In this document: positions 35,223 to 46,720 of the stretch, piece by piece
How the letters are laid out: each line of letters opens with the position of its first letter
Numbering within the stretch: position 1 is the first letter of the stretch
Source of the DNA: Rehmannia glutinosa
Lineage: Eukaryota > Streptophyta > Magnoliopsida > Lamiales > Orobanchaceae
Length of the DNA: 64,000 bases
Direction: 5' to 3'
Assembly (NCBI GenBank): GCA_016081115.2
Contig: CM071925.1
Coordinates: forward strand, 9,590,441 to 9,654,440
Made by a program: the position numbers and the translations under genes
Notes under the pieces: generated by a model
Told to the model about the DNA's origin: nothing
Seen by the model: the letters and a program-made list of their open reading frames with translations, nothing else
The model's database searches: none

Positions 35223-35896
35223 TGGTCAAATTTGCTCCTACAGAATTTCAAATCAAGCATGCACGATCAAATTTTTATTCCACTTTGTCTAGGTGATTGC
35301 TTTAAACCATACAAAGACTTTTTTTTTCAAAGAAACATACATGGTTAGGTTTGGATTTATCTTCAAAACCCTCGAGGTTGTTTCATAGAAATTTGTTCTT
35401 CCAAATCACCATGTAAGAAAGGTTTTTAACATCAAGTTGCTTTAGTTCCCAAATCAAACCGAGCCACTAAAGCTAGCATAATTCTCACATTACAAACTTC
35501 ACAACAGTGTGCAAAAATCTCAATGTAATCAATGCCTTCTTTTTGAGTGAAACCTTTTTGCAACTAATCTAGCTTTGTATCTAACACCTTCATTTTCTTG
35601 TTTGATTTTAAACAACCATTTACAATCAACAATGGAACAATTAATGGTTTTGGAACAAGTTCCCGGTGTTATTCACATACAAAAAGTCATTTCATCTTGC
35701 ATAGCACTCGGCCATTTCACGAAATTCACAGAGTTCACAAAGATCAAGATAGGTTTTAGGCTCGGAATTTTCAATTGATTCAAACACACGTAGAACACAT
35801 AAGAAGTTAAGTGAAAATCAGCAAACTTATTAGGAATTCTAATGTTCCTTCTTGTTCTATCTCCTGGTTAACACATAATCATTCAAGTTATCATTT

Positions 35897-36966
35897 TCAA
35901 AGACTATCATGATTCAATTCAAAGGTGTCAACAAGAGGAAATTCATCATGCTCATTATCATTCAATTCAGCATTATCATTCTCAATATCATTATGCACAT
36001 CATTAGCATTCACAGGATCATGCTCAGCATCAATCATATCAGAGTAATCATTCACAGAGATAGAAGGCACATTAGAAAGCTCCACCTTATTAGGAGTAGT
36101 GGAGTTTTGAGTTTCAGAAACATTTTTAGAAACATCAAGGCAGGGGAACTCATTTTCATTAAAAACCACATCCCTGCTAATCAATACTTTATAACCATTT
36201 TCAGATTTAGACCACAATCTGTACCCTTTAACCCCATCAGGGTATCCCAAAAAAACACATTTTAAAGATCTTGGATCAAGTTTGTCAACCTTCTGGTGGA
36301 CAAAGGCTGAACAGCCAAAAATTTTTAAATTTGAAAAGTCCACAGGTTTACCAGACCAAACTTGTTCAGGGTATTTACCTTTCAAAGGTACAGATGGTGA
36401 TCTATTAATCACATAAGCAAAAGTATGAACAGCTTCACCCCAGAACTTTTGGAAAGTCCGATGTACTTAACATACTTCTCACCCTTTCCAAAAGAGTTCT
36501 ATTCATCCTCTCAAAGAACACCATTTTCTTTGAGGGGTGTAAGGCACATGAACTTGTGTCTTACAATGCCTCGAATCAACACAAAGTTGATCAATGAGTT
36601 GGTTACAAAATTCCAACCCATTATCGGTTCTCAAATACTTGATTTTCTTTCGGTCGATTTTCTATCAAGGTTTTCCAATTTTGAAGTTTTTCAAAAACAT
36701 CGACTTGTTTTTCATAAGAAATACAAACACTTTTCTTGAAAAGTCATCAATCACAGATAGAAAATACCTATTCCCACCATGTGTAGGAACACTAGCGGGG
36801 CCCCAAACATCGGCATGTAAGTATTCAAGAATGTCGATGCATGAAGATTGTTTAGGGTAAGATGAAGTAGGAAAACCGACTCTTTGTTGTTTACCATAAA
36901 TGCATGAGTCACGAAGGGAACACAAGTAAGCTTATCATTTCCAAAACATCCTTCTTTATGCAACAA
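35897..36966 (-). pseudogene. Copia A integrase remnant
   Basis: Two frames give the core (36925-36665: FPTSSYPKQSSCIDILEYLHADVWGP region, with the first catalytic Asp in HADVWGP). They also give the C-terminal part (36412-35897: NRSPSVPLKGKYPEQVWSGK, IFGCSAFVH, FLGYPDGVKGYRLW), diagnostic of the copia integrase tail. The segment between is frameshifted. Confidence 0.9.
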
Positions 36967-37571
36967 TTCAAGACCTTTAGAACTTATATGACCAAGTCTT
37001 TTATGCCGAGTTCGATTTTATCAATCACGAGTTCACATTGGCCATAGAGTTCACATTGTTCACGAAATTTAGCATGCAAGAGACAGACTCAAAGATTACA
37101 AACATACGAGTTCCTTTTCTTTTCGGCTTTAGCAATTATAAGGAACCTTTCATGATTTTCATCAAACCCTTACCCCATCTTCCCTCATAACCATCATGCT
37201 CAAGCATAGCACAGAGATCAAGTTGTTAGACGGATCGAACATGCCTTACTTCATTTAGAGTCAAAACAAAACCAGAATCAAGTTTCAAGCACACACACCA
37301 ACACCAATTACTTGACATTTCTTATCATTTGCCATAGAAAGCAGATCCATTTTGCATGTAAGCATATGAGGCAAATAAGTGTTTAAAAGGTGTCATGTGA
37401 AATGTGCAAGCAGAGTCAATAAGCCAATCATTTTCACCGAAAGAATTTGAAGGCACAAGATTCACGAATCATGCACTTCATGCACCATAAACACATCACC
37501 CATGTGATCATTGCGATTGTCAAGTTCACATAATCATTGGTTTGGTTCTTGTTGTTCGATTATTGTTTTGA

Positions 37572-38100
37572 TTATTGTTCGGTTATTCCCCGGGCTTTGT
37601 ACATTCTTTTATGTAATGGCCATGTTCTCCACAAATCATAGCATTTCCTATTGTTCTTAGGCACTGAACTGGATCTCCTCTCGCTTTTACTCCTCTTCCT
37701 ACTAGGGTTTTTACATTTATTGTTATTCCCATTCCTCCTATTCTCGAGGTCTACCCCGACATGCATAACCTTCCCGACCCTGTTCATTCCCTTGGATATT
37801 TTCGAGATCTAATTCCTTACTCTTAAGGCCATTAATCACAATATCAAGGGTAATAGAGTCTCTACCATACTTAATGGCGATTTCACATCAAAGATAAGAA
37901 TCGGGGATGGCATTGAGACACAATAGGAGTATAATCATCAATGTTTTTATCACGATAAGTTTGATATCTTGTATCAATTTTGTAAAAACATCCAAGTTCT
38001 CATCCATATCCTTAGTCAAATCCAGGTTTAAATCTAAAAAACTTTTCAAGTAGAAATAGTTTTGAGGGTAGGGAAGTTTCAAAGTGTAAAGTTCTTGCAA
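37572..38100 (-). pseudogene. Copia A gag remnant
   Basis: Minus-strand frames show a UBN2-type gag end (QELYTLKLPYPQNYFYLK, KLIQDIKLI) and a basic region with CYDLWRTWPLHKRMYKARG. The latter is the nucleocapsid CCHC knuckle in a slipped frame. Too broken to encode a protein. Confidence 0.6.
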
Positions 38101-38834
38101 TTTTTCCCGCAGGCTTTGGCGAGAGTTAACTTGCCAACTTTTCTCAAAACAACATCGATGAGATTAAGGATAATGGATGAGTATGCAAATTCATCAAGTT
38201 GATTTTATTTCAAAGATATCTTTATCGTGAGTACTTTTGATCAATAGCTTTAAAACATTTCTCTCTGAATTAAAATCCCCTTCATTTTTTGTTGCCAAAT
38301 AGAAAAATCACTTTTCCCATTAAAGGGTTCCAAATGATAACCAGATGCACCAACCATATTCACAGATAAAGCCACGAGGATATCACAAGAATATAGCACA
38401 AAGCGGTATCACAAATTATCAAATAACACAATGAAAGCAATGATAAGTGGACCACACAGAGTCCAATGACAACAGAAAAATAAGGGGCAAATAATGGACC
38501 ACTCGAGTCCAATACTAATCAAGATAAGCAAGAAAAAGCACACAGACCACACGAGTCCAAGAGAACCAAAATCAACAGAAAGTAAAGCTAGGTGGATTCC
38601 CTTCGCACCTCAGGATTCCACTGCACTCAAGGCACAGGGTCAAGAGGCTAATGCTCAGGGTTTCCCTAAACTAAGTACTAAACCGAAAGTAAATGAGAGA
38701 GAAAGAGGTAAAGAGAATCTTACAACCAGGAGCACCGTCACGGGTTCTCACCACAACCAAATTCACCGGGAGCCAACAAATCACCAAGAAGCTCAAGAAC
38801 CGTGAAGCACCAACCCACCACGAGGCGGATAGGT

Positions 38835-38845
38835 GCTCGATACCA
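38835..38845 (-). promoter_or_regulatory. Degenerate primer-binding site of copia A
   Basis: Minus strand TGGTATCGAGC, one base short of the canonical TGGTATCAGAGC, next to the right LTR. Confidence 0.75.
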
Positions 38846-38847
38846 CC

Positions 38848-39663
38848 GCTTGGGTATCTATCTCGCCTCTAAAATAGATTGATACACAAAGTACCAAGAC
38901 AAAAATCTGACTCGATAAGAAGCTTTATTATACTGATTAAAACTCTGTGACACTTTTGAGAAATTAAAGTACAAGAAATGTACGAAATTACAATGAAACA
39001 GAAAAATTAACACAAGGTAAAAATGTAAGGGATAAAACCCTAAAACCGAAATATAGTAGAGATTTCGGCTCAGGACCAGTTTTCCCAAGAAAACCACCAC
39101 GATAAGTCACCAGAGAAATCCGCAGAACCACAAGAACAGAGGCGGACCACAAAGCCTTGCCCTAAACCTCACAAAGAACCCGGAGACCCGAGAAAAAGCT
39201 CGAATCACCAAACCCTAGCTCCTCCCAGAAACCCTAGTTTTGACCCCAACCAATTCGTACACAAAGGATGTGAACTAGTGAAGAAGAAGACACTCGAAGA
39301 TGTCAAAACACTCAAGATTTCACGAAACTCCGATGAGAGATCGGTTTCACGAGAGGAAGAAACCCCAGGAAGATTCGAGAGAGTGAAGAGCGAGAGAGAG
39401 AGAGAGAGATGAGAGAGAGTGGGAAAGCACAGAATGAGGATTAGGGTTCGGATAGAACCTTTTAATAGTCCAGATGAACGGCCACGATCAAGTAGTAATA
39501 TCCAACGGCTCAGATTGCACAAAGGGGATCCGCGGACTATTAAACGGGTTCAGCAACCCGAACACACAACCCGGGTATCTCAATGGGATTGGGAATGGGC
39601 TTGGAGGCTTTGGGCTGCATTTGGGCCAACCCATAGAAAGACAAATGGGCCAATTACACAACA
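38848..39663 (-). repeat. Copia A 5' LTR
   Basis: Partner of 33118-33939. Many differences between the two are small changes at CAG/CTG sites. Confidence 0.92.
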
Positions 39664-39835
39664 TTGATAAAAGCCTCAAGTTTGCCAGCCTCCTGATTAA
39701 TCATAAAAGAAGCCATCATTAAATAATAACACCCAACAGAATTAACACATTATGATAATTACTACCTTGTGTTCCTTGTATTTCTCGACAAGCTTTGGCT
39801 TCTCAAGTTCAGTTGCAGGCAAAGACATCACGTTT
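39664..39835 (-). pseudogene. Unidentified captured exon(s) in CACTA-2
   Basis: The minus strand encodes MSLPATELEKPKLVEKYKEH then K with a GTAGTA donor. After a short gap, MASFMINQEAGKLEAFIN runs into the copia A insertion. The amino acid composition looks protein-coding and the strand agrees with the other captured exons. I do not recognise the family. Confidence 0.35.
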
Positions 39836-40061
39836 ATGAATCAAACAATAGTTGTTTATAGGCCACATACCAATTGATCATTCATAGAGCTGACTCGTTA
39901 ACGAGCCTATGCAAAAATGTCCAAACTATTTTCCAGCACCAAAAAGCTAATGTTAAACTCAATAGAAGTCGACTCGGCTGACAACATTAGTAGTAAAATT
40001 TTAAAAAGTAGTGTCACAACAACGTCCAAGCTTGAATTGATTGTCGCTTACCAAGACATAC

Positions 40062-41080
40062 CTTTAATGCCCTCGGGATCAGGTTCGAAACCTAGATTGT
40101 GATAGAACTCCACAACTGCATCCAATTTCAAGAAATTGATTAACTCAAAAAATTGTTCATATAACTGCGAGTCTTAAGATGAATCTTCTGTTTAAGCCAA
40201 AGGTTGATGGAATTTAAAGGCTTGATTTCCAATCATCAGTGTATGATTAATTGTTATTGACGTACCTTGACTATCTGCAAAGAGTGAAATATTTCCAATA
40301 TCCCGCTGCAGAAGAGCCCTTATAAGCTTCTCAATAAGGGCTTTTCCAAGTCCTTGGCCCTAAATCGCCAACACATTCATCAAAACACAAATGCATAATG
40401 CAGTGTTCACAATTAACACTTATGCACAACACATGAATATGTAAAGGCATGGGATAAAGTTAAATTTCTAATTGCCCTGTAATCCTTTCTGGTCCAACCA
40501 ACAAAAAGATGAATATTACTCTTAATCAGTATAGGAATAATAACAAACCAAGTTCTAACCAGTTCAAGTTACTAAACGAAGCTTCTATGCAGAACTAAAT
40601 ATTAGATCTCACATGATCATGAGTACTCAGTCCCTCCACACCACACAAATAAATAAATAAAAAAAAAGCAAAGAGAGAGAAAAATAAGGACAGATTCAGA
40701 ATGCACTCCACAGTAGAGACGTGACGAAAAAATACAAGTATTCATGAGATTCTTATTTAGCCTTGAGAAAAAGTACACCAAGAACAATTTTAATAAGATA
40801 AACAGCAGAAACAAAAAGATCAGGCTGCCTACTGCTTGCCCAGACAATAGCCATGTAACACTAGAAAGCCGAGATCCAAATTTTCATTAGATACAAGCAG
40901 TAAAATATGGCTTCACTGATGAAGTTCGTCTTAATATAATGCCATCACTCACGAGTACCTGATAAGAAGGATCAACAAGAACGTCCCAAATTGTTGCATT
41001 GAAAGCATGATCTGATGTAGCCCGGGCCATCCCTATCAACTTCTTTTGGCCATTTCCCTCTGCCAAGTAACTTGCGGGAG
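40062..41080 (-). pseudogene. Captured GNAT-family N-acetyltransferase, three exons
   Basis: Exon 41080-40959 ends IWDVLVDPSYQ with donor GTACTC. Exon 40359-40266 (acceptor TTTAG) encodes GQGLGKALIEKLIRALLQRD and ends LFADSQ. Exon 40115-40062 encodes VEFYHNLGFEPDPEGIK with donor GTATGT. This spans GNAT motif A (acetyl-CoA pyrophosphate loop Q-x-x-G-x-G/A, here QGQGLG) and motif B. It closely resembles plant plastid SNAT/NSI-type acetyltransferases. Splice sites and phases agree across exons with no stop. The N-terminus and the last exon (usually MFWYP) are missing, so it is a fragment. A TIR element (41103-42157) lies just upstream. Confidence 0.88.
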
Positions 41081-41102
41081 TACACTAAGATGTGTGTCAC
41101 AT

Positions 41103-42157
41103 ACGGCATGATTGGTATGAATGAATGGAATTAGGTTGGAATGGAATGAACTTAGGAATGGAATAACATTAGGAATGGAATGATGTAGTATTACCATTCT
41201 TATGATTAGTATGTCTGAGAATGGAGAAATGAATGGATGACAATTTTTTACTTGATTTAAATATCTTGATTGGTTAAATTAATGATAGTAGTTGAGAAAA
41301 GTAATTTTAAAGTATCAAATTCTCTTAAATAAGATTTTTTAAATAAATTTTATTAAATATGTTATTCATAAATTGATATAGGATTATTTTAATGTGTGCT
41401 AAATAATATATATATAAATCTATATTTATGATATCAAAAATATTTTATATAATATTTTTTAGAGATAATTACAAAAACACCCCTGAGATTTGGACTAATT
41501 ACAAAAAAATCCAGAGAAGTTTTAAAATTACAAAAAATCCCCCATCAGGTTTGATTATGTGTTAAATTTAAGGGGGTAATTTTATAAATATTAGGGGTTT
41601 TTGATATTTTTGTTGCTTATGAAGGGGGAAAATGTAAGACAGAATCAAACCTCAAGAGTTTTTTTGTAATTTTAAAAAATCTCTGGGATTTTATGTAATT
41701 ATCCCAAACCTCAAGGGTATTTTTGTAATTATCTCTATTTTTTATAAGAAAATCTAGAAAATCAACAAAAGAATTCTATATCAAAATTTTGATTTAAGTA
41801 TTGAATATTTATAGAAGTTGACTATGATTTATTAAAATATTAAATATAACTTATATTTAAATTATAAATAATTTTTTATTTATACACTATTTTTTGAAAA
41901 TATAGATTATATCCAACATTTTTAGTCATTTATAGAAAGATAATTTTATTAAAAATAAAATTTGAGTCATTCTTGATGATTGAGAATAGCTAAACCCATG
42001 GGGGAGAGGAGGAATGGTCATTCCCTTACTTTTGGGATTAAGGATTCCCATGGGAATGAGTATTACGATTACTAAAGCATATCAAGCATGTGAATGGGAA
42101 TGAAATAAGGAATGGTTATTCTATTCCTACTCCATTCCCACATACCAATCATGCCGT
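41103..42157. mobile_element. TIR transposon, 1.05 kb, unclassified
   Basis: The ends ACGGCATGATTGGTATG and CATACCAATCATGCCGT are perfect inverted repeats of 17 bp. They are followed by GAATGGAAT-rich subterminal phrases on both sides. No convincing target duplication is seen. A 274-bp MULE MITE is inserted in it. The style resembles PIF/Harbinger or hAT MITEs, but the class is open. Confidence 0.8.
41462..41735. mobile_element. MULE-type MITE, 274 bp
   Basis: Inverted ends GAGATAATTACAAAAACACC / GGGTATTTTTGTAATTATCTC, with a perfect 9-bp duplication TATTTTTTA (41453-41461 and 41736-41744). The family matches the termini at 6227 and 7964. Confidence 0.9.
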
Positions 42158-42772
42158 TAGTTTATTTAATAACCATATTAGTAATAGTTACATGGATCAG
42201 AAATATAATTGTTGGAAAAACAAGCATTAGTGTTTAGTTTCAGGTAAAATTGATCAGGCCCGAAAACACAGACATATATCCAAATGGAGATAAAGGATCA
42301 AAAAGCATACAGACATTATAAGGACCCTCCAAATTATGGGCCAGCAGTCCCCATGGATCAATCATATGCAGAAAACCTGAAAACAGTAGCCAATAACTTT
42401 CAATTGTTGTAATGAAAAAATATAGAATCAATGTGTTAAAGTTTGTTCTACAAAAACTGCAAGCCTACCTATTTGCCGATCTCAAGTGATCCCACTTGTT
42501 CTGTCAAACCACAGTTGCCAAAACATGAAAATAAATATAATGAGAAATCGAACTCCTGTAGCTACACAGTGAGATTATTACAATGAGAGGCGCAGAATGC
42601 CCTATCCTGCTATGTTGCCAAAACAAACTATTCCATTATCCACTATGGGGAAGATTAAAAACAGCACTAAGTACTTAACAAACAATCTAGAATGGGCCAT
42701 AATCCAAATGCACTTATAATTTCAAGAAAAAATTTAATTTCATGGGCTGAAGCAAAGGAAACAGAGTACTGC
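42158..42772. other. CACTA-2 core, no exon identified
   Basis: A minus-strand frame at 42431-42240 (GFLHMIDPWGLLAHNLEGPY) has a good acceptor before it and may be captured coding sequence, but I do not recognise it. The rest is intron-like. Confidence 0.3.
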
Positions 42773-42793
42773 ATCAGCAGTTTTCTTGTAGTG
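42773..42793. repeat. Isolated CACTA terminus
   Basis: 21 nt (ATCAGCAGTTTTCTTGTAGTG) identical to the right end of CACTA-2 (55325-55345), without the subterminal repeats. Confidence 0.6.
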
Positions 42794-43064
42794 ATTTTTA
42801 TCATTTACAGACATTAATGATTTTTAGCACAACAGAGAACATAAAACATGTTTCATATTATCTATGTATATAGAAATACACACACAGGTTCAATTGGAAA
42901 TCCCCTCGTAGTACAACTAGTGCTACAAGTCTTTAATCACTAGCGACAAGAAATATTCGCACCGAGCGGGACTGGTTCTTAAACATATATTTATTATTAG
43001 AATTAGTAGCTCCTAAGAAAAAGTCACCTCATCTTACAAAGGAAAAAAACGAGAAGAAAGATAC

Positions 43065-43093
43065 CTTAGGAACTGATGGAATAAGCATCAGTG
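43065..43093 (-). pseudogene. Captured EDR2-like DUF1336 exon, 3' part
   Basis: Encodes MLIPSVPK and ends at a GTATCT donor. It is the continuation of the exon at 52748-52864, separated by the 9.65-kb LTR element. See that entry. Confidence 0.85.
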
Positions 43094-45261
43094 TGTTGGG
43101 TTCGCTATACCACACGGGGTTCGCACAACGGAAATTTAAAATTTTTAATCTAATTAAAACAAGTGCATTCATCACAATAAATACTAACCCCGTAGGTTCA
43201 CGTAGCGATTGTAACGATCGATATTTTCGTTATCATGCGAGAATACAAATTTTTATTCGTAAGTGATAAAAGGAAATTACTCTTATAGAGTCTTCTCCTT
43301 TTAGCGAAGATTGAGAGCTAATCAATTCCCGAATATGTGGCAACCACCAAAACTCCAAATGCTCGCCAACAGGGATTCAAACGTCTCCCCTCCAATCGAG
43401 TCCACCTTCTGATTGTAGACACCGAAATAAATCTTTCGCTAGTAAAATTTATTCCGTTCTTCAAAATGATAATTGTAATAAAACTCTTAATCTCACAATC
43501 AACTAGTGATAGGAGATTAATTGTTATAGAATAATAATTATCAATTAATTATTATCCACAAATAAGGAAGATAAACACTTAAGAGAGAATTTTAGAAACC
43601 AAGAACTATTTTCTTTATTTTTCCAAAACTTAAAAAAAAACCCACGGCGACTTTTTAATTTTTGTCTCAAAAATGCAAGTCATCTTTTTATCACATTGTT
43701 AAGCATTCATCTTTTTATTTATATATTAACAAGTTTAATAAATATAATAAAAAGAAAAAACTACCCACTTAATGATGTAGTGGGTTGGACCACTACACTA
43801 GTGGACTAGTGGTCTTGTGGCAAAAATGAAACTGACGTATTTTCCTTTTTTTTTAATCTCTCTTATGTATATATATCATATATATATATATATATATATA
43901 TATTTTATTTATTTATTTATCCTCAATAATCTAATGGGCTTCTACAATTAGGCCTACTAGATTATATATGGGATTGGATTTCATAGTCTAACTAATTAAT
44001 TCAAATAATTAATACCCAAAGCCCAAATTAATCGATCTAATTGATTAATTAATTTATTCTATTCCTTTCATTGAGCCTTCTAATCAAATTAGATTTAATT
44101 AGATAATCATATTATTTAATTAAATATTTAATTCAACTATTGAATTAAATTAGAACTCTAATTAATTAATTTATATTAATTAATTGCATTCAACTATTGA
44201 ATTTATCACTTCGGAAATGTCAATAACCAAAATTATGTGTGACCCTTTTAGGTTCACAACTAACACTAGCAACAGGCTTACAATTTTTGTAACTTTCGAA
44301 TAATTTATTCTACCAATTAATCATATTAATTAACATACTTGAAATTAACTCTTTAATTTCAAGAACCTACAAATCATGGTAACATATAGCAAGTAACATG
44401 ATTACCTAGTATTAGGTGAAATAGAGAGTAAACCTATTTCAATTGCAATTGCATACATGTATAATCCTTTCGACAACTAATTTCCCGATTAAATATTGGG
44501 TATGGATTTATCGAAACCCAGTTGATTTAATAACTGTGATTCCATTTCAAGTTTTAATAATTCTTTTATGAATCAAATTTATCGTGCCTTGACCAAGGTC
44601 TTTGAATCACAAACTATGAAAACACAGAAATTCCCTTGTCAAAAGACAAGAGTCGAATTCTATGTTGGCCACAGACAAGCCTCCATGTATATCAGTGCAA
44701 TACCCAAAATACCCCTTTATGATTGTCAAGCAATCAAAAGATAAATCAAAGTATTGCAGGATAGACATAAAATGCCGTGCCACAAGTACGAGGATTAATC
44801 ATGTACTATTGCAATATGAAAATTCTTATTCGACAGACAAAGTTTCCATATAAGAATTTCCATTGGGTCATGTTCAGTGGACTTGTTCTCCAATAAGCAC
44901 CCGCATATATGCATTTGCGTCTCAACGCTAATGTTAATGGAATGTAAAATTCTCGTCTCACGAGTATGCATCATATACACAAGTCTTACGGGGTTATTCA
45001 ATGTCCTATCTTGAAAAACCCATTAACTTGGAACTATTTAAAGATCAAAGCCTAGAGGCATATTCCATGATCGCTATCAAATGCGCAACCATACCCCATA
45101 GCTTAAAATGATATAAGGACTTTATCTATGAGCAATTAAATAATAAATGCAAAACATAAGATAAAGAAAAATGCCTTTATATTAATATAATTACCAATAA
45201 AATTGTTTTTACAAGTAGGATAAATCCAATTCTAATTGGAGTGCAGGGCACCCTACTACCA
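43094..45261 (-). repeat. 3' LTR of the non-autonomous element
   Basis: About 2.17 kb with a (TA)n tract near 43868-43903. It ends at CCCTACTACCA next to the stop codon of the ORF at 45256. Confidence 0.88.
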
Positions 45262-45867
45262 ACCACCTTCTCTAACATGTAAAAGCCGACAAATATCATT
45301 AGGAGTCCACCTAAAATGACGACCCCTTATAAACGAATTAACGACAATAGGCTTCCTTTGATTATCATATTGCACCCACATATTAGCATAGAAAAGTTGG
45401 ATAATACAATCATCATACAAGACATAAGCATGCTCCCATAAAAACATCCAACCTTGCTCCTCAAAGAATCCTCTAATAGTAGGATATTCATTCGTAAATG
45501 AATTAAAGCGACACATTTTAGTCCGAGCAATCGATTTTCCTCCCATTCCCGAATCTTCATAGTACCATTCCGCATATTTATTGATGAAATTAAGAACATT
45601 ATGAGAATGAGGAGCTTGAGGAATAAAAGATTTCTTACTTTTCGCCCAACGGCAATTTTGGAGTGAAATTGTTCCACGGAGCTCGATAATTTGGGCCCGA
45701 GAGAGTATGGGATTTTGAACGTCATCACCTTCTCGAGCCACGTTTCTCTCGGTAGCTCGAATATCTCTTTGTTCGGCTTCTTCTTGTCGATTTCTCGAAG
45801 AACCCTCTCTGCCCCTTCTACGCTTGGAGATGGGATTTCGACTGGTGGAATTTCTTGGAGGAGCCAT
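45256..45867 (-). CDS. Putative plant transposon protein ORF, 203 aa
   Basis: An intact frame starting MAPPRNSTSRNPISKRRRGR, with a basic, low-complexity N-terminus (residues 1-45). It is followed by a folded-looking region: FINKYAEWYYED, PTIRGFFEEQGWMFLWEHAY, QLFYANMWVQYDN, FIRGRHFRWTPNDICRLLHV. The combination (F-Y-A-N-hydrophobic, then V/I-RG-x-x-h-x-h-x-x-x-x-I-x-x-hh) matches the putative plant transposon domain found in many LTR elements lacking pol. Its biochemical role is unknown. The stop codon touches the LTR edge, so it occupies the last internal position. Being intact in a non-autonomous element suggests it was maintained until recently. Confidence 0.65.
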   Translation of the reverse strand: MAPPRNSTSRNPISKRRRGREGSSRNRQEEAEQRDIRATERNVAREGDDVQNPILSRAQIIELRGTISLQNCRWAKSKKSFIPQAPHSHNVLNFINKYAEWYYEDSGMGGKSIARTKMCRFNSFTNEYPTIRGFFEEQGWMFLWEHAYVLYDDCIIQLFYANMWVQYDNQRKPIVVNSFIRGRHFRWTPNDICRLLHVREGGW

Positions 45868-46720
45868 ATGTGAAATATTCTTGCAAAAATAGGAGGATTA
45901 GCAACAAGAATTACAAGAATTGATGAAGAAATGAAGATTCTAAGAAAAGGGGGTGAAATTTCGCTGTTAAGGGTTTTGGGAATTTTGTGCGTCTGTTTTG
46001 AAATGAAAGAACAGAATGTTTTTAACTTGGAATTTTGGCCTGGGCGACCGGTCGAAGTGGGGTGCGACGGCCGAAGTGCGAAGTGCGACGGCCGCCCGCT
46101 TTGAACGTCCCAGTGCAATTTTTCATTCTCCAGGTTTTTCAAAAATTCGATTTTTCACCCCAAAAGTTTTAAAACTTTGCAAAAAGATAATTTTGGACTA
46201 AGTCCAACAAATACAGTTTCGGGAAAACATATATTTGAGAAAATCGAGACTTAACGAGTAGTGCCCTTTTAAGAAGGATTTGCAAAATCATTTAGGCGCA
46301 CTTAAGGGGATGAAATGAAATATTTTGAAAGATATGATCATAACCATAATATCGAGTTAAAGATAAATACGAGTGAACATACCTCGATGGTTTAAGACTC
46401 TTGATGAGATATATAACCTACACATCTCTTAAACAAATATTTGCACAAAAGCACAAATGTAGGCAAGTGATAGGAGATATCAAGAAAAATGCTTATGCTT
46501 AAAACAATACATAAGAGATAATAAGCCACATAAGTCTAATTAAATGCACAAGAGTTTTAAAAACATCATACAAGGTCTTCTTTTGAAAATTTGAAACTCA
46601 CAAATATATTGAAGACCTAAAATTAAAAAAAAAATATGAAAACTCATTTTGCAATTAAGACACAAATAAAAACATGCATAGAATTAAAATAAAATGCATA
46701 TTTAAATGAAGAGATACGGT

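Larger units (their letters stand above)
33118..39663 (-). mobile_element. Decayed Ty1/copia retrotransposon A, 6.5 kb
   Basis: LTRs at 33118-33939 and 38848-39663 begin TGTTGGGTATC (the right copy starts GCTTGGGTATC) and end ACACAACA. The near-duplication is TCGAT (33113-33117) versus TTGAT (39664-39668). On the minus strand gag, integrase, RT and RNase H remnants follow in copia order, with a primer-site relic (38835-38845) and a polypurine tract next to the left LTR. Every coding block is broken by frameshifts. It is inserted in the core of CACTA-2. Confidence 0.92.

Noticed and set aside
41103..42157. Assignment of the ACGGCATG element to PIF/Harbinger
   Set aside because: The TIR wording is suggestive but no TWA duplication is present.
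45327..46142. 271-codon minus-strand ORF
   Set aside because: Overlaps the 45256-45867 frame in another reading frame; that frame has the recognisable domain, so this one is its shadow.
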